Position numbers and translations under genes: made by a program
Origin: JAGPDB01 sp046331265
Lineage (GTDB): Bacteria; Actinomycetota; Acidimicrobiia; IMCC26256; JAGPDB01
NCBI GenBank assembly: GCA_046331265.1
Contig: JAXLRE010000006.1
Span: forward strand, 48,761 to 112,760
Length of the DNA: 64,000 nt
Direction: 5' to 3'
Part shown: positions 17,223 to 25,153 of the stretch, in pieces
How the letters are laid out: the number at the start of each line of letters is the position of its first letter
Position numbering within the stretch: position 1 is the first letter of the stretch
Notes under the pieces: model-generated
Seen by the model: the letters and a program-made list of their open reading frames with translations, nothing else
What the model was told of the DNA's origin: nothing
The model's database searches: none

Positions 17223-18499
17223 CAAAGATCTCACAAATATGTGCGCGTGAAATTTTAGATTCAAGAGGCTTTCCTACTTTAGAAGCTGATGTAATTTTAG
17301 AAAATGGAATATTAGGCCGAGCAGCTGTTCCATCTGGTGCAAGCACAGGAATACATGAAGCTTGCGAACTTCGTGACGGTGATGAGACGCGATATGGCGG
17401 CAAAGGTGTTCTAAATGCTGTTAACAACGTAAACACAAAAATTTCTGAAGTACTTATTGGTCAAGATATAGATAAACAAAGAAATATTGATCAAATCATG
17501 ATTGATCTTGATGGTACTCAAAATAAAACTTCTTTAGGTGCTAATGCGATATTAGGGGTTAGTTTGGCAGTTGCTTATGCAAACGCTACCGATAAATCAC
17601 AGCATCTTTATCAGTCGATATCGCAAGACTCGCGCAATCTATTACCCGTTCCACTAATGAACATTATCAATGGTGGGGCGCATGCAATAAACAATATCGA
17701 TTTCCAAGAATTCATGATTGTGCCATTAGGCGCTTCATCATTTAGTCAAGCTATGCAATGGGGTAGCGAGGTTTATCAAGTACTCAAAAAGAATCTTTCA
17801 TCAAAAAACTTATCTACAGGTTTAGGCGATGAAGGTGGTTTTGCCCCAGAAATCGATTCTCCACAAGATGTTTTAAATATTCTTACTCAAGCAATAACAT
17901 CCGCAGGTTTAGAAGTTGGCAAAGATGTTGCGTTCGCATTAGATGTTGCTTCATCAGAATTTTTCCATGAAGGTAAATATGTACTGAAAGGTTTGGATCG
18001 TACATTTTCTTCATCAGATATGGTCGACTTTTTAGATTCATTAACAAATGATTTTCCAATTATTTCAATTGAAGATGGTCTTGCCGAAGACGATTGGGAT
18101 GGCTGGGAACTATTAACTTCAAAATTATCTGGCAAGGTGCAACTTGTTGGGGATGATCTTTTCGTAACAAACATGAATCGACTCAAATCTGGAATCGATA
18201 AAAAAGTTGCCAATTCAATTTTGATTAAATTAAATCAAATCGGAACTTTAACTGAAACTTTAGATGTTATGAAACTTGCTAAAGACAATGGCTACACTTC
18301 AATTGCTAGCCATAGAAGTGGCGAAACTCATGACACAACAATTGCTGACTTAGCTGTTGCTACTAGCTGTGGACAGATTAAAACGGGTGCACCAGCTCGT
18401 ACAGACAGGGTCAGTAAATACAATCAATTGTTAAGAATTGAGGCATTATTAGGTGAGAATGCTAAATATGCCGGCGAACAAGCATTCACCAATCAATAG
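17219..18499 (+). CDS. eno: enolase
   Basis: A 426-residue glycolytic enzyme converting 2-phosphoglycerate to phosphoenolpyruvate. The N-terminus 'AREILDSRGFPTLEADV', the substrate loops 'VPSGASTG' and 'NIINGGAHA', the catalytic 'GDEGGFAP', Mg ligands in 'ISIEDGLAEDDW' and 'VGDDLFVTN', the catalytic Lys in 'LIKLNQIGT' and the 'SHRSGET' loop are all present. It is coupled to mazG by a 4-nt overlap and followed by ftsB, the usual actinobacterial order. Confidence 0.98.
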   Translation: MTKISQICAREILDSRGFPTLEADVILENGILGRAAVPSGASTGIHEACELRDGDETRYGGKGVLNAVNNVNTKISEVLIGQDIDKQRNIDQIMIDLDGTQNKTSLGANAILGVSLAVAYANATDKSQHLYQSISQDSRNLLPVPLMNIINGGAHAINNIDFQEFMIVPLGASSFSQAMQWGSEVYQVLKKNLSSKNLSTGLGDEGGFAPEIDSPQDVLNILTQAITSAGLEVGKDVAFALDVASSEFFHEGKYVLKGLDRTFSSSDMVDFLDSLTNDFPIISIEDGLAEDDWDGWELLTSKLSGKVQLVGDDLFVTNMNRLKSGIDKKVANSILIKLNQIGTLTETLDVMKLAKDNGYTSIASHRSGETHDTTIADLAVATSCGQIKTGAPARTDRVSKYNQLLRIEALLGENAKYAGEQAFTNQ

Positions 18500-18523
18500 T
18501 TTTCTATCGATTACAATATTGGC

Positions 18524-18841
18524 GTGGATATTACGTACGACGCTAAAAAACGAACAATTATTGGTTGTGTTTTAGTTATAGTTACGGTTATCGCAACAAT
18601 GTTTATATATGTTTATCCAATAAGAAGTTATTATTCTCAACGACAATTAGAAAAACTTGAAAAACATCGTTTGAGCGTTTTAAAAGAAGCTAATAGCAAA
18701 ATGAGAACTGAAAGACGTAACTTAGTTACAGACGAAGAAATTATCAAAATTGCTCGTGAACAATACCGCTTAGTTAAGCCTGGCGAAGAAGCATATATAG
18801 TTTCTGGACAAATAACTACAACCACTATTCCTGCTAAGTAA
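18524..18841 (+). CDS. FtsB/DivIC-like septum formation protein
   Basis: A 105-residue bitopic membrane protein with a GTG start. A transmembrane helix lies at about residues 12-30. A coiled-coil follows ('QRQLEKLEKHRLSVLKEAN'), then the DivIC-type extracytoplasmic motif 'IAREQYRLVKPGEEAYIV'. Proteins of this family form the FtsQLB complex at the division septum. Its location after eno is diagnostic in actinobacteria. Confidence 0.88.
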   Translation: MDITYDAKKRTIIGCVLVIVTVIATMFIYVYPIRSYYSQRQLEKLEKHRLSVLKEANSKMRTERRNLVTDEEIIKIAREQYRLVKPGEEAYIVSGQITTTTIPAK

Positions 18842-18892
18842 TATTTATTACATACTGTAACAATTTGTGCTACTTGACCGTTTTGTCCTATC

Positions 18893-20359
18893 ATGGATAG
18901 CTTCATGGACAGAAATAAACGCCAGCAGCAAATTGAAGATGCTTTAAATGCGCAGGGAAGAACATTATTTTGGTTTGGCCCTCGCGGTAGTGATGCTATG
19001 GGTTTGCGATTATTTCACGATCACTTTGCGGGTTCGTTTGCTTTATATGATCGTTTTTTCCCAAGTGATACAACAGATACTAAAGATAATTTTGTAGCTC
19101 TTGAAGATTTAACATTAAAGCGAAGGCTTTCTCGAGCTTTTGACGAAGATCCAGATTCGTTCCCAGGTGAATACCAATTTCGTAAATTATTATCGACAGC
19201 TTTAAAATCAGAAATCGTAAAAGGAAATATACCAACTGTTATTGCTTATGAACCTCATGCTGTTCTTGAAACAATAATTAATCAAGATCCAATTGCTGAA
19301 TTTTTTGGAAATGATATTCATGATTTTCGAAGAGTTTCTTCAAAACCATATGTTGAACGAGCTTTGTTAGCTTTAGGGGTTCCAGTAATACCTTGGAAAG
19401 CAATTGATGGTTACGATCAAGTTCAAGAATTAGCTAATGCATATTCAAGCTTAATTATTAGACGCGATGGCGGTTCGAGCGGTAAAGGAATTATTTCTTT
19501 TCGTGACGGTGATGATGAAGCACAAGTAGGTAGAGAAATTAGAGAAATGCTTGCATCACATGCTGCTGTTGTTTCGGCATCAGAACTTTTTGAAAATGCA
19601 GTTTCGCTAAATGCATCTGGTGTTGTTTTTCCTCAAGGCGGACGAAATAAACCAATTCAAGTTGCAACTTTTCCTGTTAATGCACAGTTAGTCGGTCAAC
19701 CTCAACTGACTTCATTAGAATTTGGTTATTCCGGAAACGATTTCCACTTTCCTTTTGGTTTAGATAACGAAATCTTATTGCAATGTGACGAGATCTTAAA
19801 AACAACTGGGCAATGGCTAGGAAGCAAAGGTTATATTGGAGCTTTCGGTGTTGATTTACTTCTTACAAAAGATGGAAGGCTATTTTTTACAGAATTAAAT
19901 GCTAGATTTCAAGGTTCTACGAGATTGCTTTCACGTATAACAGGACGAGCAGGACAATCGGACGTATTAATGGAACATTTAGCTGCAACACTAGGGCTGC
20001 CATTTGGTGGAACATTGACTGCTCCGCAATGGACAGATGAAATTAATCCATTTTCTCAAATGTATCTACATAATGTAAATAATGTACCTGTTTCGTTGTC
20101 TCAAAGTGCAGCTCCAAAAGGTTCAGATCCAAATGCTGTGGCTAATCCAATAGCATCACATGTTGAATATGAAATGGTCCCTGATAATCACGATTTAACT
20201 ATTGAATCTGGGGCATTAGTGGAAAGAGTTGTTGTTCGAGGAAGTGTTTTGTCATCTGACGGCAGAACTCTTAGCGATAAAGCAAAAGCACTTCTGCAGC
20301 CTTCATTAGAAAGATACGAACCTTCTTTGACACGTGACGACATCGTTTTAGCCAGGTAA
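18893..20359 (+). CDS. ATP-grasp domain protein of unknown substrate
   Basis: A 488-residue protein with an ATP-grasp ligase core. Residues around 155-215 ('KPYVERALLALGVPVIPW', then 'LIIRRDGGSSGKGIISF') resemble the ATP-binding subdomain with its Gly-rich loop. 'IGAFGVDLLLTKDGRLFFTE' followed by 'LNARFQGSTRLL' supplies the Asp/Glu/Asn metal site of D-Ala-D-Ala ligase or carbamoyl-phosphate-synthase-like enzymes. Such enzymes join a carboxylate to an amine or thiol through an acyl-phosphate. The N-terminal 130 residues look like a pre-ATP-grasp fold ('TLFWFGPRGSDAMG'). It is inserted between ftsB and DUF501, which are normally adjacent. The substrate cannot be inferred. Confidence 0.75.
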   Translation: MDSFMDRNKRQQQIEDALNAQGRTLFWFGPRGSDAMGLRLFHDHFAGSFALYDRFFPSDTTDTKDNFVALEDLTLKRRLSRAFDEDPDSFPGEYQFRKLLSTALKSEIVKGNIPTVIAYEPHAVLETIINQDPIAEFFGNDIHDFRRVSSKPYVERALLALGVPVIPWKAIDGYDQVQELANAYSSLIIRRDGGSSGKGIISFRDGDDEAQVGREIREMLASHAAVVSASELFENAVSLNASGVVFPQGGRNKPIQVATFPVNAQLVGQPQLTSLEFGYSGNDFHFPFGLDNEILLQCDEILKTTGQWLGSKGYIGAFGVDLLLTKDGRLFFTELNARFQGSTRLLSRITGRAGQSDVLMEHLAATLGLPFGGTLTAPQWTDEINPFSQMYLHNVNNVPVSLSQSAAPKGSDPNAVANPIASHVEYEMVPDNHDLTIESGALVERVVVRGSVLSSDGRTLSDKAKALLQPSLERYEPSLTRDDIVLAR

Positions 20360-20378
20360 TTTCAACTAACATAATTTT

Positions 20379-20876
20379 GTGAATTCAGCTGAGGCATTTA
20401 TAAAACCTAATTATTGGGAAGTACCTCAACTGTCTGATGTAGAAAATGTTGAAAATTTATTAGGCAAAAAACCCTCAGGTGATTTCTTTGTTGCAAAAAG
20501 AAATGCCGATGGCTCTCCCGTGGTAATTGAAAATGCACCATTTTTAAAAGACGGCACTCCTATGCCCACTATGTATTGGCTTATCGATCCTGAATTGGTC
20601 GCACAAGTATCTCGAATTGAAAGCCATGGTGGAGTTAAACAAGCAGAAGAATTTGTTGGTATTGAAACAATTGAAAAAATTCATAAACAATATGAGTTAA
20701 AGCGTGAGAGCGAAATATCACAAAATTACGACGGTCCAAAACCAACAGGTGGAGTCGGTGGCACTAGACGTGGCGTTAAGTGTTTACATGCACATGTTGC
20801 CAATTACTTAGTAAATAAAAATGACGAAGTTGGACAGTGGACTATAGATCAAATAGAGAAAATGAACAATGAATAA
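20379..20876 (+). CDS. DUF501 family protein
   Basis: A 165-residue soluble protein with a GTG start. The region 'VENLLGKKPSGDFFVAKRN' followed by 'DGTPMPTMYWLIDPELV' and 'RGVKCLHAHVANYLV' is characteristic of DUF501, a family nearly always found between ftsB/divIC and ppx in actinobacteria. Conserved Cys and His residues in 'KCLHAH' could bind metal. The function is unknown. Its 3' end overlaps the ppx start by 8 nt. Confidence 0.88.
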   Translation: MNSAEAFIKPNYWEVPQLSDVENVENLLGKKPSGDFFVAKRNADGSPVVIENAPFLKDGTPMPTMYWLIDPELVAQVSRIESHGGVKQAEEFVGIETIEKIHKQYELKRESEISQNYDGPKPTGGVGGTRRGVKCLHAHVANYLVNKNDEVGQWTIDQIEKMNNE

Positions 20877-21807
20877 TCAACGTATAGCGGTGATCGACAT
20901 TGGGACCAATACGACACGGCTTCTAGTGAAAGACCCTGTAACTAATGAAGACCTCAAAAGAGTTATAACTATAACCCGTTTGGGCGCAGAGCTCGAAGGT
21001 AGTGGTTTACTGGGTGAAGAAGGAATTTCTTTTACATTAAAAACAATTCAGGAATATATTAATGAATGTGAAGCATTAGGTCTCGAGAAAAAAGATAGAG
21101 GAATTTTCGCGACTGCAGCAAGCAGAAATTCGGGCAATGGAAAAGAATTTATTGATCTGGTCTCTTCTCAAACTGGGTGTGAAACCAAAATTATTTCAGG
21201 TGAAGAAGAGGGTAGTTATGCTTTTGCTGGAGCAATATCGGGCATAAAGAACCTTGATGAGCAATGTATGGTTTTCGATATTGGTGGAGGTTCTACTGAG
21301 TTTTCAATTTCAGAAAAAGATGAATACGAAAAATGTGCCAAAGTAATATCGATTCCTATTGGTAGCGTGAGAATTACAAAAAGACATTTAAAGTCTGATC
21401 CACCAAAACCAGAAGAACTTTCAAATGCAATCAGCGATATTCGTGACTATTTAAAAGATGTTCAAACTCAAATTGGTGATATGACGAGTGTAAAAAAATG
21501 GATTGGTGTTGCCGCTACCATTACTACTGCTGCTTCTATTGAGTTGGGCATAGCTAATTTTGATGCTAAAAAAATTCATGGATTTATTCTTACAAGAAGT
21601 ATGGCCGAAGATATTTTTCGGACTTTAGCTACTGAGACTCTCTCTGATCGCGTTCATAATCCTGGTTTGGAAAAAGAACGAGCCGATGTAATTGTTGGTG
21701 GTATTGCGATTGTTGTTTCAATTATGAGACATTTCGATTTAGAAGAGATACAAGTTAGTTGTACAGATCTGCTTGATGGTCTTTATTTGAGTATGTTGTC
21801 TCGATAA
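20869..21807 (+). CDS. Ppx/GppA exopolyphosphatase family phosphatase
   Basis: A 312-residue member of the ASKHA fold. It begins 'IAVIDIGTNTTRLLV' (phosphate-1 loop). 'IISGEEEGSYAFAGA' and 'VFDIGGGSTEFSI' (phosphate-2 loop) follow, then 'GVAATITTAASIELG'. It hydrolyses polyphosphate or pppGpp; the single-domain length fits the short actinobacterial Ppx1 type. The start overlaps DUF501 by 8 nt. The 3' end overlaps the convergent orn gene by 25 nt. Confidence 0.92.
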   Translation: MNNQRIAVIDIGTNTTRLLVKDPVTNEDLKRVITITRLGAELEGSGLLGEEGISFTLKTIQEYINECEALGLEKKDRGIFATAASRNSGNGKEFIDLVSSQTGCETKIISGEEEGSYAFAGAISGIKNLDEQCMVFDIGGGSTEFSISEKDEYEKCAKVISIPIGSVRITKRHLKSDPPKPEELSNAISDIRDYLKDVQTQIGDMTSVKKWIGVAATITTAASIELGIANFDAKKIHGFILTRSMAEDIFRTLATETLSDRVHNPGLEKERADVIVGGIAIVVSIMRHFDLEEIQVSCTDLLDGLYLSMLSR

Positions 21808-22391
21808 TATTTCATTTCATCGATAGACCCTAAAATATCTCCCAGCGCTCTGTGCTCACCAAGTTTTTCTGGACGCTTTTCAAAAACATCGGGGTACCAT
21901 CTACGACATAGTTCTTTAAATGAAGAAACATCAATACTTCTGTAATGTAAAAAGAATTCTAAGTTTGGCATGTATTTATTTATAAATCTTCTATCAACAC
22001 CAATTGAGTTTCCACACAATGGAGCTGATCCACCTTTGATGCCAAGTTTTTTTAAATAATCAAGACATGTTTGTTCTGCTTGTGTGACAGATATATTGCT
22101 TTTTAGAATTTCTTTTGTAAGTCCTGATTTTTCGTGCATTTTCTTCACTACATCACTCATGGAATCTAACTTATCGTGGGATTCTTGGATGACTATATCT
22201 ATGCCTTCATCTATTACGTTTAAATCATTATCAGTTACAACAATTGCGATTTCTACCAGTGTATCTGTCTCGATGTCTAAGCCTGTCATCTCACAATCAG
22301 CCCAAACAAGGTATTTACTTGGCTTTGGAGCTCTAGATTTAAATGATTTTTTATCGTTTGAGCTGGGATTATTGTCTTGTTCGAATGCCAT
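21783..22391 (-). CDS. orn: oligoribonuclease
   Basis: A 202-residue 3'-5' exoribonuclease of the DEDDh class that degrades nanoRNAs and pGpG. ExoI 'WADCEMTGLDIETDTLVEIA', ExoII around 'GNSIGVDRRFINKYMP' and ExoIII 'EHRALGDILGSIDEMKYYR' provide the acidic and His residues. A charged 25-residue N-terminal extension precedes the core, so the true start may be slightly internal. It is convergent with ppx, and the two coding ends share 25 nt. Confidence 0.95.
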   Translation of the reverse strand: MAFEQDNNPSSNDKKSFKSRAPKPSKYLVWADCEMTGLDIETDTLVEIAIVVTDNDLNVIDEGIDIVIQESHDKLDSMSDVVKKMHEKSGLTKEILKSNISVTQAEQTCLDYLKKLGIKGGSAPLCGNSIGVDRRFINKYMPNLEFFLHYRSIDVSSFKELCRRWYPDVFEKRPEKLGEHRALGDILGSIDEMKYYRDNILK

Positions 22392-22459
22392 CGCACAACA
22401 CTAGCGTAAAAGTTACCGAATTCACTAAAACCGAAAACAAGATAAATCGCCCATAATGT

Positions 22460-22465
22460 TATAAT
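22460..22465 (+). promoter_or_regulatory. -10 box of the trehalose operon
   Basis: A perfect TATAAT at 22460-22465 lies in the gap between divergent orn and the OtsA-like gene. No convincing -35 is seen 17 nt upstream. Transcription would begin near 22472 and give a leader of about 220 nt. Confidence 0.5.
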
Positions 22466-22469
22466 ATAC

Positions 22470-22702
22470 ACATGTAGAAAATGTGCAGAACCTGCACATC
22501 TAAACAAAGGATTTCATAGCGATAAAGGCTATGATTTCAACACCAAAAAAAGTGCTTTAAACAAAGCGTCTTAATAGGAGAAAACAGTGAACCAACACCT
22601 GCGGGGACAGGGTGTTGCGACGACGAGAGAAAACATTTCTCTTGGCTCCTCACTGGAGCGTCTAGCGACCCTTAATACAAACGACATGTTTTTTAATGTC
22701 GA
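22470..22702 (+). ncRNA. structured 5' leader of the trehalose operon, class unknown
   Basis: The gap of about 300 nt before the OtsA-like gene holds a series of clear hairpins. ATGTGCAG/CTGCACAT has a 3-nt loop near 22480-22498. CATAGC/GCTATG lies at about 22515-22533, CAACACC/GGTGTTG at about 22593-22617, AGAGAAA/TTTCTCT near 22625-22643 and GCTCC/GGAGC near 22645-22660. GACG at about 22619 can close onto CGTC at about 22659 around the last two. Finally CGACAT/ATGTCG (22682-22701) contains the OtsA ATG in its 3' arm. The region is richer in G and C than its surroundings. I do not recognise a known riboswitch class. Translational control of OtsA is inferred from the start-codon hairpin. Confidence 0.5.
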
Positions 22703-22754
22703 AATTCAATGCACAAATTCATTTAACTTTGGTGGTTGTAATGAATTACGGTAA
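22587..22754 (+). CDS. possible leader peptide upstream of the OtsA-like gene
   Basis: A GTG at 22587 sits 6 nt after AGGAG (22576-22580), the best ribosome-binding site in the leader. The 55-codon frame begins M-N-Q-H-L-R-G-Q and runs through the hairpins. It ends at 22754, 58 nt inside the OtsA-like gene in another frame. Translation of this frame would melt the hairpin holding the OtsA start. It has no similarity I can name. It could be a regulatory upstream ORF or chance. Confidence 0.3.
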   Translation: MNQHLRGQGVATTRENISLGSSLERLATLNTNDMFFNVEIQCTNSFNFGGCNELR

Positions 22755-24306
22755 TGGCGCAAGACCTGAAACTGATGTGCCTGAATTGGTTTCAAATTTA
22801 ACAAATGAAATTCATATTTTTTCAAGACATGGTGCTTACACTGTTGAAGATGGTAAACGAATTGATACGCCTGGATGGTATCCGGCAGCATATGGTTCTG
22901 CGGCGCGATTATTTCCAGATAGAAAAACACATTTGTGGTTCTGTGGCGAAGGATCAAATGCTCAATTAGCAGAATTCCGAAAAGATGATGAACCGCATCA
23001 CATTTTCTTGCCAGGTTATAACGAAGCATCACGAAATTTTGCCAATGGTGCATTATGGGGATGTTTGAGGGAAAGAATTCCTAATGTTCCTAACCATTAT
23101 ATGCAAAGGGGATTCAAAGAGTTTTTAGAATTTTCATTAGCAACAGCTGAAAAAGCTTCTGAATTACCAGATAATTCAACATTAATTTTTCAAGATTATC
23201 AGTTTATACTTTTACCAGGTTTAATAAATGGAACGATTGATGGTTCCATGATCGCTAGAGCGTTAACTGGTGTTGCTAGTCAAGACGAAATAGATTCAAT
23301 TGTTCAAAGATTAGAAGTAGTTCAAAGTCGTGCTGCAGACAAAAATTTTGCAATAACAACTTTCTTACATACATCTTTACCTCATGCTCAATATTGGGAT
23401 GAACTTAATGATGGTATAGGCATGATGATGATCAGCTCGGTTATGTCAGAAAGTGTAGGAGTGCATTCACCTAATTGGCAATTACGACTAGCAGAAGCAC
23501 ACATACGTTATGAAGGCGATCCTGCAGCGCTTGAGAGGATATTTACTTCGCCTATAGGTATGGATGCTACAGGAATTAGTGAGTTTCTAGAATCAAATGG
23601 TGCATCTTATATACGAGAAAGTTTAGAGCGAGATAATTTAGGCGATGACATAATACTGATTTCTGGTCGTGCTGATCCAAAGAATGCAATATCAGATGTA
23701 TTAGCTCAAATTAAAATCTCTTACGAAAGTAACCCAGAATTATGGAAAGGCAAGACATTAGTTCTACAAGTTCCACCTGATGGTAAAGAAGGCTGTGAAA
23801 GAGAACTAGCTGAAATTGAGACTCTTGTTGCTGAATTGCAAGAAATGAACTTTCCTAAGGTTCAGTGGTATAAAGACAATAATAGAGATAGATCACTTGT
23901 GTTAGCAGAAAAAGCAAATGTGTTTATTGCTGGTGCACCTCTTGGTGGTTTTGAAGTCGTTACTTTAGAAGCTATTTTTGCTAATCCAAATTCAGTAGTT
24001 ATTTGTTCAAATGGAATTGGTAGTGCATACGTATTAGATGGATTGTCGAAAAACTTTAATGTGCACGACGACCTTCAAACTGCATTCGAAGACATATTGC
24101 CTCAAATGCCACTAACTCGATCAGTTGAAGAAAGAGCATTTATAGATGAATTACGAGCTAGTTTGACACCACAAGATTGGTTACACCATTTGGTCGGAGT
24201 TGCTGAGCAACATCAAACTCCGACTATCAATTCTAGAAACGAATTTTTGGCTAAATGTTTTGCAAATTCAGGTTTGGAAATAGGAACACTTTCTAGACAA
24301 ATATAA
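22696..24306 (+). CDS. trehalose-6-phosphate synthase-like glycosyltransferase (GT20, divergent)
   Basis: A 536-residue two-Rossmann-domain glycosyltransferase. 'LIFQDYQFILLPGLI' matches the acceptor-domain motif of OtsA ('HDYQL-LLP'). 'DIILISGRADPKNAI' resembles the UDP-glucose-domain strand with 'R-DP-KGI', and 'GGFEVVTLEAIFANP' is the C-terminal donor-binding Glu region. Many classical OtsA residues are changed, so the donor or acceptor may differ. The OtsB-like phosphatase encoded 14 nt downstream supports trehalose-6-phosphate as product. No good ribosome-binding site precedes the ATG, which lies in a hairpin. Confidence 0.72.
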   Translation: MSKFNAQIHLTLVVVMNYGNGARPETDVPELVSNLTNEIHIFSRHGAYTVEDGKRIDTPGWYPAAYGSAARLFPDRKTHLWFCGEGSNAQLAEFRKDDEPHHIFLPGYNEASRNFANGALWGCLRERIPNVPNHYMQRGFKEFLEFSLATAEKASELPDNSTLIFQDYQFILLPGLINGTIDGSMIARALTGVASQDEIDSIVQRLEVVQSRAADKNFAITTFLHTSLPHAQYWDELNDGIGMMMISSVMSESVGVHSPNWQLRLAEAHIRYEGDPAALERIFTSPIGMDATGISEFLESNGASYIRESLERDNLGDDIILISGRADPKNAISDVLAQIKISYESNPELWKGKTLVLQVPPDGKEGCERELAEIETLVAELQEMNFPKVQWYKDNNRDRSLVLAEKANVFIAGAPLGGFEVVTLEAIFANPNSVVICSNGIGSAYVLDGLSKNFNVHDDLQTAFEDILPQMPLTRSVEERAFIDELRASLTPQDWLHHLVGVAEQHQTPTINSRNEFLAKCFANSGLEIGTLSRQI

Positions 24307-24320
24307 AGACAAGGGTCAGG

Positions 24321-25130
24321 ATGACAAAATTAATTGTATGTGATTTTGATGGCACATCATCATCTCATGTTGAAAAAGCGTCAGATGCACGTTTACATGA
24401 GCGCTTCGAGCCGTTCATCGATCAATTTACAGGTCAAGGAAATCTATTTGCATTTTTGACGGGTCGTGATGCTGGATTTTTATATAGTGTATTACCGAGA
24501 GATATAAGAGATAAGGTTGCAATTTTCGGAAATCACGGTCTTTCAAGCATATCAGCTGAAGGTGATTTAATAATCAGTGATGATTTCATGCATTTTGCAG
24601 GTGCTACAGATGACTTATACCAGGTTATCGATAAATATAAACCCAATGGTTTGCCTGAAATTGTTGAACATAAAACCTTAGGACTAGTTGTACATTTAAG
24701 GTGGTTAAGCGAGGAGCAACGAGCTTCGCTACTAAAAATAATTGAAGATTTAGCCAAATCTAATCATGAATCATTTAGCAAGTTCCAATTGCATGAGTGT
24801 GATGGTGTTATAGAATTTCGACCTGATGTTGAACACGATAAGGGTTCATCTTTAAGAAGCATCTTTGAAAAACTAAGTGAACCTGTCGAAAGCTTAACTT
24901 ATTGTGGCGATGATTTACCAGACATACCAGCTTTTATCGCTGCTGATGAAATACGAGCAGAAGAAGGTATTGGTGGCGAAAATCTTTTAGTTGTTAGAAA
25001 AGGTAGCTCAATAGATCTACTGACTGATGAAGAATTGGCAGCATTTACTTCAATACGTTTAAATGATATCGATGCTTTAGTAAATAGACTTGGTTCACGA
25101 TTTTTAGAAACTGGAAAAAGTTTTTCTTAG
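24321..25130 (+). CDS. otsB: trehalose-6-phosphate phosphatase (HAD family)
   Basis: A 269-residue HAD phosphatase. Motif I 'IVCDFDGTSS' supplies the nucleophile Asp8 and Asp10. 'FLTGRDAGFL' is motif II. 'EFRPDVEHDKGSSLRSI' carries the motif III Lys and the substrate-binding pattern of trehalose-phosphatases. 'YCGDDLPDIPAF' is motif IV. Together with the GT20-like gene before it, it would complete trehalose synthesis from UDP-glucose and glucose-6-phosphate. Ribosome-binding site AGG is present at short distance. Confidence 0.85.
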   Translation: MTKLIVCDFDGTSSSHVEKASDARLHERFEPFIDQFTGQGNLFAFLTGRDAGFLYSVLPRDIRDKVAIFGNHGLSSISAEGDLIISDDFMHFAGATDDLYQVIDKYKPNGLPEIVEHKTLGLVVHLRWLSEEQRASLLKIIEDLAKSNHESFSKFQLHECDGVIEFRPDVEHDKGSSLRSIFEKLSEPVESLTYCGDDLPDIPAFIAADEIRAEEGIGGENLLVVRKGSSIDLLTDEELAAFTSIRLNDIDALVNRLGSRFLETGKSFS

Positions 25131-25153
25131 ACCCTGCTACTAGTATTTAAGAT

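Noticed and set aside
22587..22754. Frameshifted N-terminus of the OtsA-like gene
   Set aside because: The small frame overlaps the OtsA start but shows no residues matching GT20 N-termini, and the OtsA frame already has a plausible beginning. I keep the frame only as a possible regulatory ORF.
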